Of a stretch of DNA of 22,540 nucleotides, positions 16,901 through 22,540 are shown in pieces; position 1 is the first letter of the stretch; each line of letters begins with the position of its first letter. Below the pieces are notes generated by a model. That model saw only the letters and a list, made by a program, of their open reading frames with translations, ran no database searches and was not told the DNA's origin. Where the stretch lies: NCBI GenBank assembly GCA_023212695.1, contig JALCCG010000329.1, forward strand, positions 1 to 22,540, read 5' to 3'. A program made the translations under genes and the position numbers. The stretch comes from Sporisorium sorghi (lineage: Eukaryota; Basidiomycota; Ustilaginomycetes; Ustilaginales; Ustilaginaceae).

Positions 16901-18242
16901 AAGCGGGCCCCGTTGTCTGCTGCAGTGTGTCGAGTTGTACGCTGCTCGTCGGCGTGTGACGGCGAATAGACGAAGGCACTGCCGCACCAGCTTGAGCAGG
17001 CAGGTCGGGAAGGGCCATATTCGGTGCAGGACGAGGAGGCGGGTTGCGGAGGGGTCGATTTCTTGTGGGAGAGATGGAGGAAGAACTGAGCTGAGGTTGC
17101 ATGCTCGCGCTGGATGGCTTGGCCAAAGCGGCCTCCAACAGCTCGGTCTCGCTATCGTCGTCATCCATGTCGAGGTAGGGCAACTCGGTCGAGGCATGTG
17201 CAGCCGGCACACCGCTGTGTTTGAGCTCTTCGACAGGCCATCGCTCACCTCCATCCCAGCTGTTCTCCTTCTTCATCGCAAGAGCGCCAAGAGCACCATT
17301 GGCCACGTTTTTGCGATCCGTTGCCTCTCCTGTAAGCAGATTAGAAGACGAAGGAACTGCAGGCAAGGAACGATCGCGGGTGAGCGGCGACGGAAACGAG
17401 CTGATGAGGGATGCAAGGGCAGGAGATGCGGTTGGCAGCGACGCCTGTGGTGACGGCGAGTCTTGCCCAGAGCTGGGCGAGGATGATTGTGGCACCTTGA
17501 GCATCTCGCGACTCAAAGTTGGCTGCAAAGAGCTGGAAGCAATAGCAGGCTCGATCTGGCCAGCATTCGCTGATGATCTGAGAGACAATGGCGGTTCGTC
17601 TTGCCCGTGCTGCGATGCTGGCGGCTCACGGATAGTTGGAAGTTGGTTCGCAGGCGCTGGAGCAGCGTGGGAGTGTTGGCTGTCGGAATCGCTATCGAGG
17701 TCTTTGGTACTCATGTCGAGGAATGAGAAGCGCGAAGCGTTCAAGTCGAGCAGACCGGTGGTGCTAAAGGGACGACCAAAGCCAGAATCGTCGAGTTGAA
17801 CCGCGGGCGGAGGCGAGGCCAGAGATGTTGGCAGAGGTGGGAGTGGAGCGTCCAAGATGGGCGAGTAGGTGGTGACCGACTCGGAAGGATTGGTACGCTT
17901 GAGTTTCGGTGCCCATCGGGGTTGCCAGACCTTGCCGTCCTGCACTTGCGAGCGTGCCGAATGCGATGCGGTATTGAGTGTTGAGGCGCCATTTTGTGCT
18001 GTTTCCGAACCCTTTGCCTGCTTGGTGAGGGAGGGTACACGGATACGAAAACGTCCGCTCGGTGTTCGTGAGAGCTTGGCAGAAGCTGCATCAGTGTACC
18101 CGGAAGCTGCACAAAGGTGGGAGGTCTCGCCAGTGGGCCACTCCTGCGAGATACCATGCTGATTCGAATTGGACATGTTCCGGCGTTTGACGATGCGCAG
18201 CGGCGGAGGCGGGAGCCCCTTGGCCGAGAGCTGTGAAGTCAT
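13995..18242 (-). CDS. Large Ser/Pro-rich protein of unknown function, 1415 residues
   Basis: A single-exon gene. The ATG at 18242 follows an ATG-free leader, with purine at -3. I recognise no catalytic domain. Most of the protein is Ser/Pro/Ala-rich and probably disordered. Proline motifs suited to SH3-type partners recur, for example PLPPLP (near 134-139), ALPDLP (410-415), PVPALPLP (772-779), PLPDLP (995-1000) and PLPAPP (1113-1118). Basic Ser sites of RxxS type are numerous, such as RRNSD (788-792), RSMSAS (878-883), RKFSYD (1136-1141) and RRSSLMRKS. Two short parts look ordered: a helix near 503-536 and a coiled coil near 890-928. Four of only five Cys lie together (816, 837, 849, 851). 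There is no signal peptide or membrane span. The features suit a cytoplasmic signalling or polarity scaffold, but that is a guess. Coding is certain from length and composition; function is open. Confidence 0.85.
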   Translation of the reverse strand: MTSQLSAKGLPPPPLRIVKRRNMSNSNQHGISQEWPTGETSHLCAASGYTDAASAKLSRTPSGRFRIRVPSLTKQAKGSETAQNGASTLNTASHSARSQVQDGKVWQPRWAPKLKRTNPSESVTTYSPILDAPLPPLPTSLASPPPAVQLDDSGFGRPFSTTGLLDLNASRFSFLDMSTKDLDSDSDSQHSHAAPAPANQLPTIREPPASQHGQDEPPLSLRSSANAGQIEPAIASSSLQPTLSREMLKVPQSSSPSSGQDSPSPQASLPTASPALASLISSFPSPLTRDRSLPAVPSSSNLLTGEATDRKNVANGALGALAMKKENSWDGGERWPVEELKHSGVPAAHASTELPYLDMDDDDSETELLEAALAKPSSASMQPQLSSSSISPTRNRPLRNPPPRPAPNMALPDLPAQAGAAVPSSIRRHTPTSSVQLDTLQQTTGPASASSSKSAQRPLILPSLRSSTSIDRLAAMGSSSSSPFDEARTSGTNLKPLTLSRSASTDELARSLDIPRETVKHMLDTTQHVWRNHLLGSAALHSDLPVTTGALERLSKSNSSPMLSTMFASQGSSDGIAAREDASKESMAKPSTGKSGNRASMLGLPYISSSRPSFEHQSPGWAGSKNSMDTSRPSTLDLQAERARHRRTFLGRSSEDGPAASYNFSRPMRRDANGADAGMAASVSMPSLATAREAPKPPALLQSPLLLKGESEATGFAQFVADDEQEVLVDSSSEAHQPFVLARAPLLKNDADVKQTTTSGPSAGSVDVHKPVPALPLPSSNSSPRLVRRNSDTVLNRFAPEFGKRAPGELHAWSVCIDSDGVPAIRPSQSAFHRPSCPLAGKNNATWQCGCRSSIIHDAAVETPSLTVPGQSSPGRNRSMSASNAMDPIRQAQLWSQVEKNKELIRKHQEQIAGLQEQVVRISTEMASARPSFSSVLATPDLGSVTAFPAPPTRSANANATHPLASIASSESERPPVPAKTTTNVASFPVRSEAPLPDLPRSTSTQQAQPPRTLRGRIASLSKMNLAWHGEVDRPAESSNLGHSRLRSSSSTSSLNKVFRFPWSRSSDKVATFPEPTPFPLGERSHSKAHSTASLRDKTLPRVRMYSVDESRPLPAPPLQDASMAGKDKRYPPSARKFSYDMLRGPAMHSSVGSRHLRGRSGSSKSSSFGTSIFSSHDSNEMHETLRFAGFPWFGRRWDSISSRGTNTSARNSAEVSAHPSATSHGSIPALSSVAMGSGKFVPGVPIEAETTAKQMKEPPPRRSSLMRKSLEAAPRRTPIPSEFLQANEGGMAPISELSEMGSPASVRVVAPTRADLEMSPASVVGSSPAGPMRMSMSERYRLQGLTVPAPLALSSSLTSPALGSAAEPSSGAKVGEGPSRSPTSPRFARSPLPVGFAHGTPTVAARRPSLSSQS
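18217..18224 (-). other. GGCCAAGG octamer within coding sequence
   Basis: An exact copy of the velvet-element core, but inside the first codons of the 1415-residue protein gene (minus strand, near its 5' end). It is recorded as a control for the copies upstream of velB; coding constraint may explain it. Confidence 0.3.
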
Positions 18243-18434
18243 GGCCGATATGGTGGACGAGTCGATGTGGTGGATGGTGACGATGGGGGCAGAGACTCGA
18301 AGGAGGAGGCTATAGCAATTGATGAGCCTTCATGAGTGCATTCGGAGAACTGGGAAGTGGCGGCGTGGAGTGTGGGTCGTTGCAGTGGGGCAGTCGGGCA
18401 GTCTGAATGATGAAGAAGATGACCTTATCGAACC

Positions 18435-18456
18435 CGGGTTACCACTGGTAAGCCCG
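18435..18456. promoter_or_regulatory. Imperfect inverted repeat CGGGTTACC-ACT-GGTAAGCCCG
   Basis: Nine of ten positions pair around a 3-base loop, with one bulged G. It lies about 193 bases upstream of the start of the 1415-residue protein. It could be a dyad binding site or an RNA hairpin in the leader. Confidence 0.4.
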
Positions 18457-18714
18457 CAGGGTGGGGACGACAACGGACGCAGACCGGCTGCTCGAAGATT
18501 TGCGCTTTTGACCAAGTTGACCCGAGAGCGATTGCAACAGCCCTGAGATGCCAGGAGATGGGCGAGCGATGCGACCTGCGCGAGTCGTTGTGACAAGGGT
18601 GATGGTGGTAAAGACAAAGGAACGAGGTGACGATGGGAAAGAGATGCAAAGACGTCACCAAAGGGAACTCACCGATCAAGCACGGGAAGTCTCTTGGAAA
18701 GGGGAACTCGAGAG

Positions 18715-18735
18715 CCCCCCCCCCCCAAAAAAAAA
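18715..18735. repeat. C12A9 homopolymer pair
   Basis: Twelve C directly followed by nine A, in the upstream region of the 1415-residue protein gene. Confidence 0.9.
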
Positions 18736-18978
18736 GAGGGCTTTGGAAGCTGTCGCTGTCACTTCTGCAGCTCGGATCTGGCAAAATTGAGCTTGCTTGC
18801 AGCAAAAGGACGGGCGGACGGGGCTTGCACGACGCGGCGAGAGCGAGAGACGGGTTCCGGTTTGATTGCTGCAGTTCAGAGTGCGTCCGAGCCTTTGATG
18901 CCGATGGCCATTCTCCTTCGCCACGCGGTGTGTGTGCGCCGCTTCTTGAGAGAGAGATTGTGGCGTCCTGAATCCGCC

Positions 18979-19037
18979 TCTGTCTCTCTCTCTCTCTCGA
19001 TATGAAATCTGTGCTCTCTCTCTCTCTCTCTCTCTCT
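18979..19037. repeat. Two CT microsatellites
   Basis: CT runs at about 18979-18998 and 19013-19037, separated by about 15 bases of unique sequence. They read as GA on the coding strand of the neighbouring genes. Confidence 0.85.
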
Positions 19038-19661
19038 CCGCTGTCCGACGCGTTTCTCTGCTGTGGACCCTCGTTTCAGTGCGGTTAAGCGAGCGAACGT
19101 CTCGAGTGTCTCAGTGTGTCTCTCTCAATTTCCTTTCTTCCTTCCCTGTCCCCAATCGCACCGCTCCTTCAAAAGTCACAGATCGCTGAGTTGACCGTCA
19201 AACACCGCTTCGGATGGACCGATGCCCTCAAAGTGCTTTTTGGGCGTGGCTGCCAGCACTGCAGCTTCACAGCCACTCTTTCTGTCGAGCAAAAATTCAA
19301 GGTTCTGAGGTTGCGGGGACGGTGGGAAAATTCGAAGCAGACGTGCATGTGTGTGTGGCTCCGAGGGGCGATGTGCCTGAATTCTCTTTTGAAATGAACC
19401 CACAGCCTGTTCTCCCACGCGCGCGTCTCTCTTGAACGCGCTCCTTTGATACTGTACACGCTCAAAAGCTGTGTGGGAGCGAAGTGACAGCGGACAGCGG
19501 CTGTTGGAAGAAATTTTTCATCGTTGACCGAGGCTTTTCTGGAGCCTCAACGGTGCCGAGACCCGAGTTGCTGGGTCGGCACATAGAAGCTCAAGCCACT
19601 ATCCGGGCGCTCTCTCACATACATGTCAACGCTTTGTGAAAGGCATTGTTCTGTAGCCAAC

Positions 19662-19669
19662 TATAAAAG
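19662..19669 (+). promoter_or_regulatory. TATAAAAG box pointing into glyoxal oxidase antisense
   Basis: An exact TATAAAAG on the plus strand, followed by CTTCAATCTTCAATC about 35-45 bases downstream. It could start an antisense transcript into the glyoxal oxidase gene, or on the minus strand act as a TA-rich 3'-end efficiency element. Confidence 0.3.
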
Positions 19670-19718
19670 TACATGCGAACGCCATCCTAGCAGATTGTCC
19701 TTCAATCTTCAATCAAGA

Positions 19719-21674
19719 TCAGGCAAACAGCACGACAGACAAGAGCACTGCAGCCAGCGCCACAGCGACGCTGGCCCCAACCCCTGTCTTCATGGCCTTG
19801 GCACCGCTGGACTGACCCGATCGCGAGGTGTTGGAACCATTCGATCCGGAGCCGTTGTTCTTGGACGTGTTGGTGTCGCTCTTGGGCGCCGGTGGGTCCT
19901 GCGAGGCCGGCAGCGAGGTCGAAGCCATCACGTTCTGGTTGCCCAGCTGTCCCGTGCCGATCATCACATGCTGGCCCTTTGACGGTACGCCGTCTACAAC
20001 AAGAAAAGCCATGGCAGGACCCGGTTGGAAGATGTTCGAGTTGGGCGGCATGTTGGACACGTGCAGCGTGCCACCCACGCTTCCGTCCTGGTTGGCCGTG
20101 TACGTCGAGTTGAGCTCCAGGTAGCGCTGCCCAAAGTTGACTCCGTGCGTCGCAAAGCCCGAACGGATCACCGCCACCTTGGCCGTCTTGATGTTGGTAA
20201 TGTTGTTCGACAGATCCGAGCTCGAGAGCGCAACGTCAAACGAGCCACCACCGTACGCGATCTGCGTCACGTTGAGCTGCGTCGGCCTCGGCTGGTTGTA
20301 CCACAGCGGATACCACTGCTCCAGACGATACTCGGTGTTGGTGTAGTTGGCCGTGTTGTTGAACGTCACGTCAGCGTTGGGGTTCGAGCCGGCCGTGAGC
20401 ACCGAGCCGTCCTCGAGCAAGACAGCGCTGGAATGGTACATCCTCTGCACCTGCATCTGCGACAGTCCCGCGATCGAGAAGCGCGAGCCCTTCGGAGCGT
20501 TAGGATCATACAGCATCGGCTGGTAGTCGGGCTGGTCACCCAACGAGATGCCGAGGTTTTTGTTATAGCTTTGACCAGAGTAGCCAGCCGTGCCCACACG
20601 CACGCCTTGTCCGAACCACAGTTTCCCGTCGGGCAGGTAGATGAACGTGCCCATGGATCGACCGTTGATCAAGTCGTCGTCCTGTTCCCACGTCGGATTG
20701 GCCGCCTCGGGCGTGATGCGCTCGCACACCTTGCTGGCGGGAGCGGTGAGCGGGTTGTACAGAGGGCCGTAACCGTTGCCCCATTCGTTGAGCGGTCGCT
20801 GCACACCACCGCAGAAGAGCACCTCCTGCGTGTAGTCATTGGCTGGCGTCAAGGGCAGCATGGCCGCACCCGCCGAGGCCGGGTACACCTTCATCGGTCC
20901 CGTAGTGGAAGGAAGACCCTTGGCGACCGAGTTTGTGTCGAGGTCGTACAAGATCGCATCCTGACCCGCCTGGACAAACAAGAGACCGGATTCCATGAGC
21001 CACGCCAAGGGATACAGGTTCATGGGCAGCGTCTGGGTGAGAAAGTCCATGTTGATGGCTTCACCTCTTGGCGGCCAGTATTCGAAGTTGGGCTGGTTCT
21101 GTCCTGCATCTGCAACGTATCCACCGTACCACTCTCCGCCGCCGATCCAAAGCGTACCATCGCCGAGAGCTTCGACCGTAGGGTACCATCTGCGCTTCTG
21201 CATCAGGTGGTTGCCGTCGTCCCAGTCGGCCGTGCCCTGCGAGTTGGGCGTGTAGAAACGAGCCGCAGGACCGCCGTCTCCGTCGTAGTAAGGTGCCTCT
21301 GTGGTGAAACGGGGCGTGGTCGAGTTGCCGCCGGGACCGACGTTCTCGTTGCCTCCAAAGCTGGCCCAGGTGCCGTTGCCGAGCGACATGCCACCGGCGC
21401 AAAAGGTGTTGGTGACGACGTCCATCAGACGACCGGTGCGAGCGTTGGTGTCCCACTCCTCGCCCCAGGCAGGATGTCCATTGATGCGCGCTGCGTTGCC
21501 TTCGGTCTTGTCGAGAAGGACGACTTTTCCAGGAGCGCTGTTGAACATCATCATGCCCGATACGGCGGATGATCCGACGATCTCGCTTCCTCCTGGCGTT
21601 GCGGCCATCGACGATGCCGCGGTGACGACGAAGGCAGCAGCCGCTGCTGTTACGGCATTGTGTTTCCTAGCCAT
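19719..21674 (-). CDS. Glyoxal oxidase (copper radical oxidase, AA5), secreted, probably GPI-anchored
   Basis: Predicted to oxidise small aldehydes such as glyoxal or methylglyoxal to acids while reducing O2 to H2O2 outside the cell. The protein has 651 residues in one exon. The ATG at 21674 has a strong context (CCACAAAATGG); in-frame sequence upstream lacks a usable ATG. A signal peptide spans about 1-24. The AA5 active-site residues are all visible: Cys92 (TFCAGG) and Tyr164 (RRWYPTVE) for the thioether cofactor, axial Tyr413 with His414 (RMYHSSAVLL), and His510 (GFATHGVNFGQR). Kelch-type glyoxal oxidase repeats fill 40-440, and the C-terminal E-set/DUF1929 domain lies at about 460-575. 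A Ser/Asn/Gly linker (592-630) and a hydrophobic tail (631-651) suggest GPI attachment. A glyoxal oxidase, glo1, is needed for filamentous growth in Ustilago maydis; this shorter form may be a glo2/glo3-type paralogue, but the exact member is not assigned. Confidence 0.94.
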   Translation of the reverse strand: MARKHNAVTAAAAAFVVTAASSMAATPGGSEIVGSSAVSGMMMFNSAPGKVVLLDKTEGNAARINGHPAWGEEWDTNARTGRLMDVVTNTFCAGGMSLGNGTWASFGGNENVGPGGNSTTPRFTTEAPYYDGDGGPAARFYTPNSQGTADWDDGNHLMQKRRWYPTVEALGDGTLWIGGGEWYGGYVADAGQNQPNFEYWPPRGEAINMDFLTQTLPMNLYPLAWLMESGLLFVQAGQDAILYDLDTNSVAKGLPSTTGPMKVYPASAGAAMLPLTPANDYTQEVLFCGGVQRPLNEWGNGYGPLYNPLTAPASKVCERITPEAANPTWEQDDDLINGRSMGTFIYLPDGKLWFGQGVRVGTAGYSGQSYNKNLGISLGDQPDYQPMLYDPNAPKGSRFSIAGLSQMQVQRMYHSSAVLLEDGSVLTAGSNPNADVTFNNTANYTNTEYRLEQWYPLWYNQPRPTQLNVTQIAYGGGSFDVALSSSDLSNNITNIKTAKVAVIRSGFATHGVNFGQRYLELNSTYTANQDGSVGGTLHVSNMPPNSNIFQPGPAMAFLVVDGVPSKGQHVMIGTGQLGNQNVMASTSLPASQDPPAPKSDTNTSKNNGSGSNGSNTSRSGQSSGAKAMKTGVGASVAVALAAVLLSVVLFA

Positions 21675-22096
21675 TTTGTGGTAGAATATATGCTTCGTGC
21701 GTGCGTGTCGTGTATGCGTCTCTGCTCTGTGTTCGTTATTAGAGGTTCTATGCAGTGTCGTCGTGAAGGTGAGAGAGTGTAGAGAGAGCGGAGTCTTGGT
21801 GTCACTGGCGTCTATATGCGTGCAGAGTGAGTCGAACAGCTCGTCTAGCTCTAGGAGGCAGTAGCGACGGTCAACGGCGTGGCAAGGGTTGGCGTAGGGA
21901 CGAATGGGTGGATCAGATTGACGAGAGAAGGGGAAGGGCTGCTTGGTATTTGTACTCCCGTCGAACAACGGCACAGCAGCCACACAGCGAGGCAACCCAA
22001 CCTCGTCGTCGGGCGCAGTTCCGAAGATTCTGTGAAAACTTCGGCACAGAGGATCGCCATGTTTGCGTCCTTGAGTTGACCGACCTCAACCTCGTC

Positions 22097-22097
<1 letters not shown>

Positions 22098-22127
<30 letters not shown>
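22098..22127. repeat. (AGC)10 microsatellite
   Basis: Ten perfect AGC units about 425 bases upstream of the glyoxal oxidase start; the same motif as the (AGC)7 upstream of velB. Confidence 0.95.
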
Positions 22128-22129
<2 letters not shown>

Positions 22130-22278
22130 GCAGATCAAGCAAGGATGACGGCTGTCGCTTTTTCCGAGATCGCCGTCGGTGCCGCCTATGGCCCCTCTTC
22201 TGACCTTGGTCACGGATCGACAGAGGCGCCTGCCACAGAGCATGGGCCGCCGTCGGCTAACTTTGACCTTGTACGCAG

Positions 22279-22296
22279 GAGAGAGAGAGAGAGAGG
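22279..22296. repeat. Short GA repeat
   Basis: A run of GA dinucleotides in the far upstream part of the glyoxal oxidase promoter region. Confidence 0.85.
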
Positions 22297-22465
22297 GAGG
22301 CGGTGCCAAGCTGCCGCTGTTGGTCAAGTTGATGAAACTCCGACCTCAGCCTTGCAGCAGAGAAGCAGAAGAAGCACAAAATCGAAAGGTCACGACCAAG
22401 ACACGAACGAGCAGGACCCTGTCCTGACGTCCGACTTGCACGGCGGCTCTCTTCTGTCAAGAGAC

Positions 22466-22466
<1 letters not shown>

Positions 22467-22540
<74 letters not shown>
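22467..22540. repeat. Homopolymer A tract, at least 74 bases
   Basis: The window ends inside an uninterrupted A run, so the true length is unknown. It may mark a contig end or a genuine long A/T tract like that at 62-123, which has the opposite orientation. Confidence 0.95.

Larger units (their letters stand above)
18243..19718 (-). other. Promoter of the 1415-residue protein gene and 3' region of the glyoxal oxidase gene
   Basis: 1476 bases without a credible gene. It includes an imperfect inverted repeat (18435-18456), two near-matches to the smut Prf1 element ACAAAGGGA (18614-18622, 18658-18666), C12A9 and two CT microsatellites. A TATAAAAG on the plus strand lies 50 bases from the glyoxal oxidase stop. 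Confidence 0.5.
21675..22466 (-). other. Promoter and leader of the glyoxal oxidase gene
   Basis: 792 bases without a credible gene. On the minus strand the 100 bases before the start are A/C-rich and look like a leader. A CATATAGA TATA-like stretch lies near 21811-21818 and TATATT at 21685-21692. Further upstream are (AGC)10 and a GA run. The frames across this part translate the trinucleotide repeat as poly-Leu and are rejected. Confidence 0.5.

Noticed and set aside
18414..18456. tRNA-like GGTTCGAT sequence on the minus strand
   Set aside because: The T-loop-like motif lacks a pairing T stem, and no acceptor, D or anticodon arms can be drawn.
20025..21572. 515-codon plus-strand frame opposite glyoxal oxidase
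   Set aside because: A codon-bias shadow with no domain and no ATG context of note; an antisense RNA is possible but a protein is not supported.
21675..21995. N-terminal extension of glyoxal oxidase
   Set aside because: It starts with a TTG codon and would bury the clear signal peptide that begins at the 21674 ATG.
21851..22327. 158-codon minus-strand frame with poly-Leu
   Set aside because: The Leu run is the (AGC)10 repeat read in another frame; no domain elsewhere.
1..22540. A secondary-metabolite, effector or defence gene cluster
   Set aside because: No core biosynthetic enzyme, transporter, small Cys-rich secreted protein series, recombinase or nuclease was found; the genes are mainly conserved eukaryotic single-copy types.

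Overview
The window looks like nuclear DNA from a basidiomycete, most likely a smut-type fungus (Ustilaginales or a close relative). The reasons are long GC-rich reading frames with few introns, short spliceosomal introns with GTRAGT donors and CTRAC-type branch points, pyrimidine-rich leaders, and the gene set: chitin deacetylase, copper-radical glyoxal oxidase, a VelB-type velvet regulator and Vac8. The genus is inferred, not proven. No bacterial operon, CRISPR array, rRNA, convincing tRNA or transposon coding sequence was found.

Layout, left to right. A 62-base T tract sits near the left edge (62-123). A chitin deacetylase gene (+, 757-2196) converges on POP4, an RNase P/MRP subunit (-, 2566-3627). 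POP4 is divergent from a velB-like velvet gene (+, 7397-8848), across about 3.8 kb without a credible protein gene. That gap holds an inverted telomere-type motif, velvet-element-like octamers, microsatellites and a probable 5'-UTR intron. Next is a three-exon cytochrome c oxidase subunit VIa gene (+, 9345-10272), convergent with a two-exon VAC8 (-, 11095-12916). Then come a single-exon 1415-residue protein of unknown function (-, 13995-18242) and a glyoxal oxidase gene (-, 19719-21674). The window ends in 74 A residues (22467-22540).

The genes are mostly unrelated in job. Chitin deacetylase (wall chitosan) and glyoxal oxidase (extracellular H2O2) are both secreted and probably surface-anchored, and both fit wall remodelling and filamentous or pathogenic growth. 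Velvet is a developmental transcription factor. POP4, COX13 and VAC8 are housekeeping genes. I see no biosynthetic cluster and no clear new multi-gene system. The points most worth following are the 1415-residue orphan with a Cys cluster and proline motifs, the histidine-rich Kex2-type propeptide of the chitin deacetylase, and the structured POP4/velB intergenic region.
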